From Cristatella mucedo (lineage: Eukaryota; Bryozoa; Phylactolaemata; Cristatellidae), in NCBI GenBank assembly GCA_009760855.2, contig WPIO01000149.1, forward strand, positions 124,001 to 188,000: 64,000 nt of DNA, read 5' to 3'. Below, piece after piece: positions 35,110 through 47,658 of the stretch (positions are counted from its first letter, which is position 1; each line of letters starts with the position of its first letter). The translations under genes were made by a program, and so were the position numbers. Below the pieces are notes generated by a model, which saw only the letters and a list, made by a program, of their open reading frames with translations, ran no database searches and had not been told where the DNA came from.

Positions 35110-36010
35110 TTTTAATTGAATGACAATAAACTGTGCATTTAATATAGCTCCCTCAGAGAACTCAATCTCCTTCTAGGCACTTTACATTTGCTGCAAAGGA
35201 AGTACGATCGATTGGTTAGTGGTAGCATTCTCAATAAGCAACAGGTACAACATGGTTAGGGGTGACATGCGAAGGGTCGGCATGCAAGTGTGGTTAGTGG
35301 CAGCAATGGGCACGGTATCAGCAGGCATAAGCACGTAAAGGAAGAATCACATGCACCCACTAAATGCTCTGTTAAATAGATGCGTTTGTAGTTCTTTTTA
35401 AATGCGGACTAGTCGGGAGATGTCGTGACGCAAGTCGGGAGTGAGTTCCAGGCTTTGGGAGCATACGAACTAAAGGCACGGTCTCCAAAGGATTTGAGAT
35501 TTTTAAGAGGCATGGGTAAACAGCTAGAATCCGAAAAGTGGATAGTACGATGCTTACCTTATGAGTAGATCTGATAGATACGCTGGAGCCAAAGAATGAA
35601 GGGACCTGAAAATGAGTGAAAAACCTTGAAGTCAATGCGCTTCTTGACTGGTAGCCAGTGCAGGTCAGCGAGAAGCGGTGTGATGTGGTAGCTTTGACGC
35701 TCACGGCAGACAAGCATAATTACAGAGTTTCGCTCCAGCTGTAAGCGCCTGAGTGAGAAGGCCGGTAGAGCCGCAAGAAGTGAGTTACAGAAGTTAAGAC
35801 GGATGTCACAAATGTATGGACCAGTTTAGATGTGGTATCACTATCTAAACAAACACCAATTTTGGCAACGTTGGGTAGCTGAAAGTAGGCAGACTTGACT
35901 GTGGAGCTGATGTATTCGTGTCTAATGAAAGGTCACTTTGGAACATCACACCAAGACTTCGTGCATGTGAGCGAATGTTAGTATTTTCGCACTTCCGCAA
36001 TAGCGAGGCA
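35110..36010 (-). mobile_element. L2/CR1-type LINE 3' fragment, copy 2
   Basis: Minus strand: ORF2 C-terminal region plus 3' UTR. It is colinear with the first LINE fragment of copy 1 at its 3' end and with the second fragment further in, so it looks like a recombinant or the ancestral single element. Confidence 0.75.
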
Positions 36011-36665
36011 GAACTCATCGGAACTGGTTTTGCACCATTCTGAAAATCAATGCGCTGCGTGCATTAGTAGTCAACAGCTCCTCAATCTCGGACTCAGAAA
36101 TATAATCGAGAGGTTCCATCAAACGCGAAGCGTGGCTCAAGACAATTTAATTCTCTTGGAGCCCTTTAAAGGTCCGAACGTTACCGTGCGAGTGAGTGAG
36201 TGCGTGTGAGAGCTTTTACATTAAGCGTTAAACAAGTGCTTTAAGCGAACCTTCCAGCATGTTGCCATGAGAGGAGAACAGCGTAAATTGTTTTGAATTT
36301 CTCGTAATTCAAGAAACAATCGACAGCGGCAGACATAGTGGGGGAGAGAAAGCACGATAGCGGTATTTGCAGCCGCTACAAAAGGCACTCTGAGCGCCAT
36401 CCGACTTGCATGCAGGCCCTTGGGGTTTCCAAGCAATTTGGCCACGATCTTTGACTATTGCCATAAATGCTTCTCTAAAATCATAGTGACGAAAGGCACT
36501 TCGTGGCAGCTTTTTGTTTGAGGGTTTTTATTTAGAGCTCGCTCAGTAAAAGCTTGTGGCTGAGAGCAATGTAAGAACTCCGAAGTAAATGCAGTGCTAA
36601 GCGCATATCCTCAGTCGAGCGTACAGCTTTCGTACCGCCGTCAACGACGTAATGAAAATATAATA
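36011..36665. other. Inverted-repeat spacer, copy 2; no gene
   Basis: Nearly identical to 12868-13519 in copy 1. Confidence 0.5.
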
Positions 36666-36866
36666 ACACCTGCTGTGCTTCTTGTCACTCAGCTTACTTG
36701 TATGCTGACCCTGTGCATGTCACCTCTGATCATGCTATCCATGTATTTTATCAAGAATGATACTACTCACAATTCAATCCGGCTGTGTATGCAGCAAATG
36801 CAAACGTCTAGAAAGAGATTGAGTTCTCTGAGAGTGTTTCATCAAGTGTATTCTCGTTATTGTTAA
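36666..36866 (+). mobile_element. LINE 3' UTR fragment, copy 2
   Basis: Orthologue of 13520-13735. Confidence 0.7.
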
Positions 36867-36993
36867 TCAGCTCCTTAGTGAGATGATTAAATATCGCGAC
36901 CAAGGCCGTGAAGCTGGACTACTAGAGCAGGCAACTCTGCGTCTCCCGCTGCGAGCTGTTTGGAAGTCGCTAAGGCTCGTCTGCCTGCTACAC

Positions 36994-38889
36994 GTCGACA
37001 GGCATATGAAGACTACTGTAGGTCGTACCAATCGATCCTAGCAAAGGCTAAGTCTAGCTTCTATAGAAACATTGTTGAATCACAGATGCACAATCCAAAA
37101 ATGCTGATGTCGACAATAAACCATCTCCTCAACCGTTCCCAGGTTAGCTCCTTACCTGATGATCCTTGTGATGATCTAGCCGATCGCTTCTCTCGATTCT
37201 TTGTGCAGAAGATAGACAAAATCAGGGAATCCATCCCTGCGATGACAACCTTCCCACTAGAATGCTGTTCCTCGGTTCCTGGCTGCGCCTCAATGTCTGC
37301 ATTTAAACAGGTCACCAGTGACATAGTCCTAAAGCTCGTATCTCAATCAAAGAAGACAACAAGTCCTCTGGACCCTATTCCCACTGTCCTGCTCCTACGT
37401 TGCATTGATCTGCTGCTGCCATGCATAACCAACATCATTAATATGTCATTAGCCTCAGGTCAGGTCCCAGCACCTTTCAAAAAAGCTGTAGTCAGGCCGC
37501 TTCTCAAGAAAGCTACACTAGACCAAGAGAACTTAAGCAACTACCGCCCAGTCTCCCTTCTACCATTCCTATCAAAGACACTGGAACGGGTCGCGGCAGA
37601 CCAGCTGAACTCGTATATCGAAACCTCACACCTTGCTAGTAAGTTCCAGTCTGGCTTTAGAGCTAATCACTCCACAGAGTCAGCATTGCTTCGGGTATAC
37701 AACGACCTACTTAGGAATGCAGACATGGGTAGAGTGTCTCTTCTTGTTTTGCTCGATCTTTCGGCAGCTTTTGATACCATCGATCACAAAGTTCTTCTAG
37801 AGCGCCTCTCATCTCGCCTGGGCATCACTGGCACTGCTCTGCAGTGGTTCAGGTCCTATCTCAGTGGGAGACTCCAGAGTGTTGACGTGAATGGACAAAG
37901 ATCATCTGAAGTACCTCTAAAATATGGAGTACCTCAGGGCTCTGTGCTAGGTCCGGTCCTTTTCACCGTTTATACTCTCCCTCTCGCTGATGTGATTGCC
38001 AAGCACAATCTAGGCTTTCACTTCTATGCGGATGACACTCAGTTGTACCTTTGCTTTGATCCCTCCCAGCCTTCGAGCACCTCAAATTCTCTCAACTCAC
38101 TTGCTGCATGCATTGATGACATCCGATCATGGATGGCAGCAAATTTTCTAAAACTAAACGATGATAAAACTAACTTACTAGTTATGAGCAAACCTAGTGT
38201 TATTCAGAAATTGGAAAGGCTGACTTTCAAAATTGGCTCTGCCAGCATATCTCCAGTTGCATCAGCTCGAAATCTAGGTGTCATATTCCAAAGCGACCTC
38301 TCGTTAGACGACCACATCAGCTCCACAGTCAAATAAGCCTATTTTCAGCTTCATAACATTGCTAAAATTAGGGCTTGTTTAGATAAGGATACCACGTCCA
38401 AGTTGGTCCATGCATTCGTGACATCTCGTCTCGACTTCTGCAACTCACTGCTTACTGGCCTACCAGCATGTGCGATCAGGCGATTGCAGCTGGTGCAAAA
38501 ACTCTGCAGCTAGGCTTGTCTGTCGTGAGCGTCGCAGTTGCCACATTTCTCCACTTCTCGCCGACCTGCACTGGTTACCAGTCAAGCAACGGATTTACTT
38601 CAAGGTTTTGTCGCTCACTTTTAGGTCTCTTCATTCTATGGCTCCAGCCTATCTTTCAGAGATACTACCCCATCAGGCAAAGCATCGTACCACTCGCTTT
38701 TCGGAATCCAAAAGTCTAGAAATACCTCGTACAAACCTTAAATCCTTTGGAGACCGTGCATTTAGCTCGTATGCTCCCACAGCCTGGAACTCCCTCCCGA
38801 CCTGCATCACAACATCCCCTGACCTGACCACATTTAAAAGAAACTTAAAAACATACCTATTTAGGACAGCATTTAGTGGGTCCTTGTGA
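36994..38889 (+). pseudogene. LINE ORF2 remnant: reverse transcriptase and C-terminal domain
   Basis: The product would copy LINE RNA into DNA at a nicked chromosomal target (target-primed reverse transcription). The open frame 36960-38336 begins in host flank at TTG, so its first 11 residues are not LINE. Visible RT motifs are NYRPVSLLPFLSK, the catalytic Asp of LVLLDLSAAFDTIDH (residue 266 of that frame), GVPQGSVLGP and the catalytic YADD (residues 356-359, 38025-38036). A TAA at 38334-38336 replaces a sense codon present in related copies. An extra A in the GTGCAAAAACTC stretch near 38500 shifts frame, so the C-terminal region continues in 38470-38889. Without an endonuclease domain it cannot be autonomous. 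Confidence 0.93.
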
Positions 38890-39124
38890 TTCGTCCTCGA
38901 TGTGCTTATGCGTGCTGACACTGTTCATGCTGCCACTAACCACATTTGCATGCTGACCCAGTGCATGTAACCCCTAACCATGTTATTCATTTTGTTTGTT
39001 TTTCAAGCATGATTTTACTTACTATTCTATTGCGTATCACTTTGCAGCAAATGTAAAGCGCCTAGAAAGAGATTAAGTTCTCTGTGGGCGCTTTATCAAG
39101 TGCAATATTATTATTATTATTATT
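36994..39124 (+). mobile_element. Young 5'-truncated L2-type LINE with RT, copy 2 only
   Basis: A 2.13-kb insertion holding the RT domain, ORF2 C-terminus, 3' UTR and an ATT tail (39105-39124). The target is duplicated as ACAC (36990-36993 and 39125-39128). Copy 1 has the empty site at about 13848-13860 and the flanks continue exactly. The element starts inside ORF2, at the position equivalent to about 51807 in the minus-strand element at 49682-52948, so the endonuclease is missing. Confidence 0.95.
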
Positions 39125-39329
39125 ACACTACAGAAGCTTTTTATTTCCTTGACGTGGCATTTCTTTTGACTGAGGTAGGCTTCATTAGTAAAACAGCTTG
39201 AGGTAACTTCGAGAAAGAATCGCTTAAAGGCTGTCATATTTTAAGACTCGGTCCACGAGTTTGACGTTCCGATTGAAAGCTCTAAAAAAATATAATGATT
39301 ATGATATATTTGAATTGCCTTTCAAAGAT

Positions 39330-39600
39330 AACTGAATCTCTATCCAGGCGCTTTTTGCAAAGCCTCAAGGCTCAAGCCCACGACCTCGGCCGCCTATATA
39401 AATAATTAATTACAGTTCATTTGCATAGCATCCCATGAGAACTTAATTTCTCTATCCCGGTACTTCACATGCACCCCTGGGCCAGAGTTCACGACCTCGG
39501 TCGTCTAATGCTAGCACCTTGACCTCGGTTGTTCAAGGCGATGACCCTTACCCCTGGGCAGAACTAGGGCGGCCCACGGACTTCGCTCGCCAGAGCGTGA
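39330..39600 (-). mobile_element. Two degraded family A SINE pieces, copy 2
   Basis: Reversed tail-like sequence (AACTGAATCTCTATCCAGGCGC, shortened here in copy 1) and box B-like CTCAAGCCCACGACC occur at 39330-39395. A second tail-like piece occurs at 39413-39480. Copy 1 lacks nearly all of this, probably by deletion. Confidence 0.45.
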
Positions 39601-40619
39601 AAATCATCTGGAGCACCGCTCATGTCTGCTGGTTTTCTCTGCGTCGAAGCGCTGCCATCGCATCTTGAGATAGATGGAAACTTCCAGAGCAATAAAGTAG
39701 CATAGTTTTAAAATTCGTGCTTTTATCATTTTTCTGGCAGTAGTCCTTAAGCTGAAGTCTTTTCCGACTACTGAATTTTTACGGGTATAAGTCGCACCCA
39801 AATATAAGTCGCACACTAAATATATGGACCAATGTCTTCGTAGGTATTTAGTGACAAATACTATTACTGAATATGTAGCTTAATTTATAACAATACAAGC
39901 ATTTGGAATATAACATGAATTGTAATAACGTCAGCAAGCGATATCAAGTGTGAGTCAGCACTGTATAGCTCGCTCATATGAATCATACAATAAATTATTC
40001 ACTATTATTTTTTGCTTGATAGATACGTAGATCATTGGCGAAGTCTTCTCTAAGCTGTTTGGCGTGATTGGCAGCGGAGTTTTCGTAGTCTTCCTACAAA
40101 TAATAGCCGCGCCGGTTCAGAGTTGAGCGACAGGGAGGAAGAGCGGTGCCAAGCAGATAGCAGCTTGTATCGTTCGATCCGTCACCATTTTGACAGCTCA
40201 TATTTGCATCATAAACCATGCTTACGTACCAAGCATGTTGCAGTTGAATACAATAGCATCTCAATTTTCTCGATGTTTTGGAGTAAGGCTGGCCACAAAG
40301 GCTCAAGCAGCCACTCTCCTGTCACATTCGGGAACAATGCCTTTAGGCTGCAACAACAACAGTCATCTGCATTGCAATGTTGAAGTAGAACTAGTGATAA
40401 GTAATAATTTAATAATTACATTAAAAATAATTATTTCGTTCGTGTGAAGTTATGACCGAACCTCCTGCTGCACATCGCGATTTCTCAGCAATTTTGATTG
40501 ACAGCAAACGTCGTACTAAGATTTGAGATTGCTAGTACGCTTTATGTATTCCAGTATGGCTTGAAACACTGATTGTGTACCTATTATCAGTTAGAGAGGT
40601 GGCTATTGCTCAAATAAGT

Positions 40620-40760
40620 AAATATATGATTAAATGCTTTGAGCCTATGGTTACACGCCTGATTGCAAGCCATGAACCAACGGTTGAACAGCTGATTCCG
40701 AGCGGCAAGCCAGTAATTACACAGCTGATTACTGACCATGACCTAGTAAATAGGCATTGA
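40620..40760 (+). repeat. Degenerate 11-codon repeats, right arm copy 2
   Basis: Same units as at 15085-15214 (SHEPTVEQLIP, GKPVITQLI), open on the plus strand. Confidence 0.65.
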
Positions 40761-41207
40761 AGGAATGCGAAAACAATTTTTATTTCGTTAAAAGAGGCCT
40801 GCTTCATAGCTCAATGATTTAGGAAGCAACTTTTATTTCAGTGGCCATAAAGTAAATCCCCTTCACTTCCAATCAGATTTTAAAAAATTCCTCTCAGCTG
40901 GCTTCGATATTTGTGAACGCATGTTCGCATTGCAAGCAACCTACTCATTTTTAATAACCGATTGTCGTGTTAGAAAATGTCCGTGATATCAAGAAAAATA
41001 AATCGCTCAGCAAAATTTGAGTGAGCGGCTTAAATTCGGGTCTTTGTTCTATAAGACACATAAAATCGGCTTTTTTCGCAGGAACTCGAAATGAGCCAGG
41101 AACAAGAGTTATTTCTGTCTGGCTGAGGCAAGTCATTTCAAAACTACATCTTACAGCAGCTCGTTTAAAGCCATCGCTCAGCTTCTACACACTTTTGAAT
41201 AATGAGC

Positions 41208-41345
41208 TGCGATGGCACTCTGGGTAAGGTGGTTGTCTTTTCACGACCTCGGTACCAAGGTCGTCGGTTCGACTCATCCAGTGGGCGATCCTAATTGCCG
41301 CTGGAGGCGGCTATGGTAGCCATAATGGATCTTCTTCCGCTGCAC
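41208..41345 (+). mobile_element. tRNA-derived SINE family B, right arm copy 2
   Basis: Orthologue of 15658-15804, with a box B-like GGTTCGACTCA. The downstream flank is the empty site of the copy 1 LINE at 15805. Confidence 0.65.
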
Positions 41346-42071
41346 AGTTCTAATATCAAGATGAATAGTAAAAGTAATAAAAATGAAATTTTTCCATATT
41401 CGCTAGAAGCTCTAGGTCTCTTCAAACTCTTCACGTAAGCAGAAAAGTTGGCAGGTCAATTGATTTGGGATTGCTAGTTCACTTTAAGCACGAACATTAT
41501 CAAGTATGAGTCTGTCACCGATCCTGCGAGTAGCATTTGGACTTGAAAAGTATCTTTGGAATAACATTTGAACTATGAAAACTCTCGAGACGATCACTTA
41601 CTTGGTCTCCGTGGTTTTCAGAAGTTACAGAGAAATGCTTTTTCATGCATTTCTACGGCATGTACATGCAAACACACAAACACACGCATGCATACACACA
41701 TACATGCGTACGTATATAGATAAATACTACGCACAAGTATATAAAATCTATATATGTTGGTTGATGTATCTACATATAAGTATATACTCTTTTAGCAAGT
41801 TCTAATGAGACTGAATGGAGATTTAGTTGTTTAACGACGCTGTAAAATCACGAGTAATTATTGTTATATCTGGAGAAATAATTGTATTGTCAAGTCTATT
41901 CATATCTCTATTTAGACCTATAAATGCACTCGTGGACGACCCTGTGACTTGCGTGTACATCGATTTTTCGTCAGCTTTGGAGCCGAGTAAACCAGAGTTC
42001 CAGTGGCAAGCCGAAGCGGGCGGGCATATATTTCCCGGGCTATGGATCAAGGGGAGGGTGGAAATGGGTGC

Positions 42072-42476
42072 CTACGCTGGAATGGAGCTATCTATGTAGT
42101 TCGATCCTAGGCGCACAATAACGTAGGAACGCCACTGCAAAGTTAAATCTGCCGTTATAATCCGAGCTTTCGAATGATACGCTTTGCAATAGGTCATGGC
42201 GAAAGGTGATAAGAGAACACTCATGCATTCTACGTTTGTGGGAATGAATAGGATAACTTCTAAGGTTGATGACTTCAAAGTGAGAGATGCCTTCACAAAC
42301 TCGGACCACCAGCAGCTGCTTCGCGGTGCTCGTTCAGTTGTATACAGAAGGCGCGATAAGACTGAGGCACGCCACCAATGACACCGAGAGGTTAAGCAAC
42401 CACGCTCGGCTCCTTCTATCAGCACGCAGCACGCTCGCAGTGCTACGGCAGCAGCGTCGAAGTTTGCAATATTCAC
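42072..42476 (-). other. Conserved arm open frame, right arm copy 2
   Basis: 134 codons from a GTG, aligned with 17288-17659 in copy 1 and with the left-arm frames. The alternative plus-strand frame 42287-42670 (127 codons) is also open and has the same length as in copy 1. Confidence 0.25.
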
Positions 42477-43602
42477 ATCACATCGCTGCTCCTGAGCCTC
42501 ATCTCTCTGGTTATTCCGTTCTTTCCGCTGTCTTCATTTCTTTCGGCCATCCTCTGTTGTCTGCTTCTACAGCGTCATCTGTAAACAAAACAAAGCGCGA
42601 CGAAACTAGGCGGCTCGACTGTGGTAGAGTGTCGCAGCAGTTCGATACCGATTATCCTCGATATCGATAGCCGCATTGGCATAATCGGAATGAGAGCGCA
42701 GTAGGCAGTATTCGGATGGAAATCAATTCATGTAAACAGACTCCGAGGAGTGGAATGGGAATTTTTCACGGGTGGATGCTGCATTAAATGTTTTGCTCCT
42801 TTGAGGGGATGCTGTTCACAAGTTTCAGGCACGGCATCCACTAGCCACTGCTAGTCCGTTCATCCAGTGGTTTCAGGATAAAATCTCTTGCATAAAGTGC
42901 TGTTAGGTTTTTTAAGTAGGATCTTGGTTTACTCTGGCTTTTTATAGGACAATTAGGGCTTATTAGGCACCCTACTATCTCGGATGGAAATTGAGTTGGT
43001 TACTAACTCAAAGTATACCCATAAATCCGCCTCAAGTTCAGCACGGATAATAATTGCAATGCTAATAACAAATGGTGCACAAATAGATAATAACTTTTAA
43101 GTATTATTGCCTTCCATATAGAAAATCAGAGCCAATAAAATCTTAAGATCGCCATCAGAAAAAACAACTGCACGAACTACTGCCGATATGCCACAACGGA
43201 TCCACGCCACAGGTTAGTCCTGATCACATTCCAGTGATCAAGCCCTGGATTTTGGAATTGCAATGCCAGTACAAAGCCAGGGAGGCAGCTCGTGACAACA
43301 TGCAGGTTGTTTTGGGAATGAAGCACGTTTGCATTTGGCGAATGCTGGTAAAATCAAATCTATTAGCTAAAGGCCTCCACGACATATCATAAGCACTGTA
43401 AAAGTCATGCTTGAACTAAAACTGCATAGGTATACGGATGACATCTAGGATTCGACCTGTAGCGGGTATGGAGGCTGAGATACTGCCCCACCGCCACCAT
43501 CACATTACAAGATCAATAAGAGGTCACCCCATCAACATCATCGCCCTGCACCTATTGGCTAGCTGCCTAATGGGTCAACCAATGGCAGCACTGGTCATGT
43601 GA

Positions 43603-45440
43603 CACGTATTTGGACGAGGTTCGCGCGAAAGTTGAATAAATTCTAACGATAATCGGCGGGCGCTGATAGTTCTTTAGCCCTTTCGGAGAGGGCGTACGTA
43701 TCTCCAACAGGAATACTTGCTCCAAATTGAGCTTTGGACAGTCAAATACTGTACTGGGTCAGGCCCAGTCCAGTCTTCGGTGGAGTCGTGGCAGCGTTAG
43801 GCTGGCTGCAAACTCCTCCCAGAACGCCTGCGATCTCTGCTCTGACATTGGCTGCCCAGGCATTCAGCAAACAGCCCACCGCGCTGGTTTCGCCCAGTGG
43901 CTAAGGTGCTCGCACCGAACAGGCTTAAGGCCGAAGGCTCGAACTCGTGATGGCATGTGTGAAGCGCCTGAAAAGAGATTAACTTCTCTTAGGCGCTATT
44001 ACAAATGAATTATATTGTTTTATTATATTTTACAGTAGGCTGAAATACCATCTGTGAGTCCAAGGGGTGTCCTACAGGACTAAGAGGGAACGCGGCTATT
44101 TCGCTAGTGCTACGCAAAAACCTCCCTTGTCGATCTTGCAATTAGTTTACTGGAAGGTCAGGTGATTTGTGACTCGTATCAGGAACTTATAGCCTTTAGA
44201 ACTCAGTCACGTAGGATGCATACTGTTCTATACGTGTTAAATCTCTTTCTAGGCACTTCACATATGCTTGATTTAAGGTCACTGTATCAATCCACAGGCC
44301 CCTACTTATGCAGCGACCGGTCACGTGTTGTCAGATTGCCATCGATGTTCTCCGTTATGGTATTGCAACCTGGATTAACGTAGTTTTTAAAAGCGTAAAT
44401 AATAGATAAGGGCGTAGTCGTAGCCAGAAATGCTCTTTAAGCACCAAGCACCTCCGGGAAGGACTAAACGACGGGATAGCCTGGGTTGGCTCCCAAAGTA
44501 GACAATCGTGAATTTAGCCTGACGACCGCCTGACGGGCACTTGCAGACGGTACACACCCTCCCGCCTCCATGCCATTGAGCATATTTGCCCGGTCCAATA
44601 CAACTAAGCATGATTAACAAAGAAGCTGACGATCTATTGGCAGCGGCATAGCATCCTCTTGACAACGGGCGCAGACGAGGGTTGACTAGCTAAAACATTC
44701 TGCGTACGTCAGTCTTACCAAGTGGCATTGGCCACCCAATAGCTGTGAGAAACGCAAGCAGCAGTGTTATGACCGCGCGAAGCTCACTAGCTCGGGTAGC
44801 GGCACAACGCGTGCAACGTGCAAAGACCTGAAGCAAGCAAAACGCCGAAGATTGCCGTGCAGCGCTCGATAGTCTGCACGCAGCGCTAGCAATAACGCCG
44901 TATTGAAAAAAGCCCTACGATATATATATATACGATATATAGCCTGTATTTTACGGCTGATACACACACAGGTGAATTCCGGCCAACTGGCAAACAGGCT
45001 TACAGCAGCTACCGCTCAGCGCTAGGACTCACCGACCAGCAGGCTCGTTGCTCCAATAGAGCGACTGCGGCCAGGCTCAAGCCTTATGTAGTGGCCATGG
45101 TAACAAGTCAGACAATAATCACTATCGCACATAATTGTTCATTAAGCTGTTGATGAGTATTCGCTTATCGCGGCTATTTCATAAGCGGCTCACTTCTAAT
45201 TCAGCGAAAGAGCTCGAAGTTCTTAAACAAGGTGTAGGGTTGTATTTTTGCCTTTTTCCTGAATTTTTTTCAATCGTCAAAAATTGGGTTTGCATAACAT
45301 ATAGTAACATATAGTCATGCTGGTAAAAAAAGTATATGTCAACCCACTTTCTGGCATATCCAGCTTAACAGAGATTATGCTGTCAAGCTAATAGTTTATA
45401 ATCGCGGGGCACTACACCATTCCCTTTGCAGCACGCTCGC
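43603..45440. other. Segment outside the right arm, present only in copy 2; no gene recognised
   Basis: The inverted repeat stops at 43602. The segment contains a SINE at 43882-44020, a possible SINE trace near 44225-44275, and a small palindromic TA motif at 44917-44942. Open frames are short and unremarkable. This segment and the next are missing in copy 1 because of the deletion at 18060. Confidence 0.5.
43882..44020 (+). mobile_element. tRNA-derived SINE family A, copy 2
   Basis: Box A-like CGCCCAGTGGCTAAGG, box B-like AGGCTCGAACTC, and a tail with GCGCCTGAAAAGAGATTAAC followed by TTCTCTTAGGCGCTATTACAAATG. Confidence 0.8.
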
Positions 45441-45446
45441 AGCGCG

Positions 45447-45532
45447 TGAACATGAAAATCCTGAACATTAAAATCTGAACATAAAAATCCTGAACATACA
45501 AATCTGAACATAAAATCCCCTGCTGAACATTT
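45447..45532 (+). repeat. Six degenerate 14-15-bp repeats (TGAACATaaAAATC)
   Basis: Successive units start with TGAACAT at short regular spacing, and the last two are diverged. Unrelated to the arm minisatellite. Confidence 0.85.
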
Positions 45533-45737
45533 TCGTTGATTTTGGATGCCGTGCTTAGCCGAAAGTCGGCAAATTGGCGAAGACTATTGTTCGGACCCTA
45601 AGCAAAACTGTGCTCGCGAAATGGATATGGCGAGACGATGCTGGCGGCAGAGCAGCGTCTAGAAGCACTTAGACATACTTGTGTGGAGAGTATGGATGTT
45701 CTGAAGGCAGAGATCAGAGCTCACTGGAGGCAGATGT

Positions 45738-46180
45738 CAGAGCCAGCGTATGGCGCAGAAGTCAGAAACAAATGCCGTAGATGTCAGGGCTAACCAGCCG
45801 CTTGCCGAGAATACTACAAGTCTTGAAATTCAGTGAGCTAACGACGACGGTAGGCACGCATTTACTACTGTTAATCTGGAAGATGTCAGGGGCGATAAGG
45901 TGACCGACGTAACACCGGTGCAGGCCGTAGTAGAATCTTTGTGTGTTGAAATAGGTAAGGCCGATATACGGCTTGGGAAGTTTCCCCGAGAGGTTAGAAA
46001 TGGCTGCTGATAGCTTGCCGGCATCCGGTACCTTAACTTGACCGACGAATTGATTTGCGAAGCGGTTGTTCCTCGTGAGCCGGGCATTGCTAAAGTGGAG
46101 CCTGTGAATTTTTTAACTTGTCCTAAGCCCCAAACCTTTACATCTGTGCATGGTTTGTCTAGACATCGCTATTGTCATTG
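45738..46180 (+). pseudogene. Coding-like remnant of an unidentified ORF, with possible splice donor
   Basis: One plus-strand frame reads about 147 codons with only three stops (TGA at 45834, adjacent TGA and TAG at 46008-46013). Between them are 57- and 55-codon stretches of protein-like composition, for example VTDVTPVQAVVESLCVEIGK and LTDELICEAVVPREPGIAKV. It is followed directly by GTAAGT at 46181-46186, a consensus 5' splice-site sequence. Another frame is coding-like just upstream (45692-45790), suggesting a frameshift. No family was recognised. It could be a decayed host exon or retroelement ORF, or chance. Confidence 0.3.
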
Positions 46181-46186
46181 GTAAGT

Positions 46187-47260
46187 GGGTTGCCCCTGAG
46201 GAGAACACTAGGCGGCGGATATCATTGTAGTCCAGCGATCATACCGAAAGTACGCAGTATTTAGCCCTTTTTTCGGGCGGGAGGGGCTGCTGACCGGTCA
46301 TAATTTTTATTAGTACTTGCATACATTCTGCCTTAATCATCTTTCAATCGGTTTGCACCAACATCCGGTGCCAGATCGGGCTTTAGTTAGTTCAATATAT
46401 CCGCGTGACTGCTATTCACCGTAGCAGTGCATTTACTACTTTGAATTTCCTTCTACTATTCGCAAACGCAACAATATGGCGATGCTTATGGCATTTATAT
46501 CGCATTTTTCTCCTGTTTCTTCTTTGTCGACTCCCGAGTTTTTCTTCTAAATCCACTATGTGTACTCATTTGTCTCCAAAAAGGTCTTACACAGGTTACG
46601 TTGGTCACTCGCTCGGTTCTCCGTACATAACGGCCAGCCTGCAGCAGACAGCCGCGGGCACCCGTTGTGAATATCTCGTCCGATTTCGCAGCGCCTCTTT
46701 GAACCACTCACTGGTCACGGTGCGCTGCCGCGACTGCGCAGCTGGCAGCTGTTTGCCAGCAACCAGTTGACGCTCCATTGGCATAGTGGCTCCGCCGATG
46801 CACTCGCCTTTGGCGCTAAGCTACACAGTCGGCCTTGACACTCACAGCCCGCTTTCGTCAGAGAACACAGTCGTCCTTCGTTTATCGCGGTTAATGAACT
46901 ACTAATTCTACCTCGACAAGTGAAATTTCAGCGAAGTATGATTCTTTATTTACAAATTGAATATTATCGTAGAGCGTAGAAAATCTAATGAAGACCCTCT
47001 AAATATGGTCTGTAACATTCTTAGAGCCCTCTGGATGTGAAATGGCATCCTTTAGTCGCCAATACGCTCGTATTACCCAATCTGTTAGACTACATAAGAG
47101 AAAATAAGACCTACTAGACGTTGCAGGTAATATTTGGAAAATCGCGATAGCGTGAAGCTGCGAACTGGCGACGGAAGACTGTAACCATGCAGCTTAATCT
47201 TCTTTAGTTTATCAAGACATGCGCCTAGTCATGTGTGCGCAAGTTTTGAAGGGTTTTCGT
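46187..47260. other. Copy 2-only segment without recognised features
   Basis: Contains a 121-codon plus-strand frame (46405-46770) and a 70-codon frame on the other strand across the same DNA. Neither resembles a known protein. No transposon tail seen. Confidence 0.45.
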
Positions 47261-47384
47261 TTGGTCAGCAAACATTTTTCTATCTTGATAACTGCACTGG
47301 GATACGGTGTCCTTTTCCGTTTTGGTCAGCTCAATTTTGTTTCAATCTTGATTGCTGCGTTGCGATATGGCGTCCTCTTTTCTA
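47261..47384 (+). repeat. Two diverged 61-63-bp direct repeats
   Basis: Both units begin TTGGTCAGC and contain ATCTTGAT and a GATAyGGyGTCCTyTT segment. In one frame they read SILITALGYGVLF and SILIAALRYGVLF. Confidence 0.75.
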
Positions 47385-47595
47385 GCACCGCAACATTCGG
47401 GTGCATGATTGAGTGAATAAGGTAGAGAAGGGTTCCGCAGCCACAGCCTAAGTAATGGATTCTTTGCTCCAGAATAGACCTGCTGACCTTGGCTGTGCAT
47501 CGACTTTCACGTCATGCCATTCACTATTAAGACCTGCTGTTATCTTGTTCAACTTTATTATTCGCACCGTTTGGGCCCTAAACCTCGTCTGCCCT

Positions 47596-47658
47596 GGTCG
47601 GTGATCACGTGCACAGTCACCCTAAACTTTAGGGTGACTGCTCACGTGACCGCCGACC
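47596..47658. repeat. 63-bp imperfect palindrome with paired CACGTG cores
   Basis: The arms 47596-47626 and 47628-47658 match at 27 of 31 positions around a single central C. Each arm contains CACGTG, the E-box core. It could form a hairpin in single-stranded nucleic acid. No regulatory role can be shown. Confidence 0.85.

Larger units (their letters stand above)
39929..43602 (-). repeat. Right arm of large inverted repeat, copy 2 (complete outer end)
   Basis: Nearly identical to the right arm of copy 1 up to 42880, then extends 720 bp further as the reverse complement of 6485-7390. It ends at GGTCATGTGAC (43592-43602). It lacks the two LINE insertions of the copy 1 arm. Confidence 0.82.

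Noticed and set aside
36960-36993. Apparent N-terminus of the RT frame
   Set aside because: The first 11 codons are host flank upstream of the LINE insertion point; the start codon is TTG.
46405-46770. 121-codon plus-strand frame
   Set aside because: No recognisable domain, the opposite strand is also open, and no homologous copy is present for comparison.
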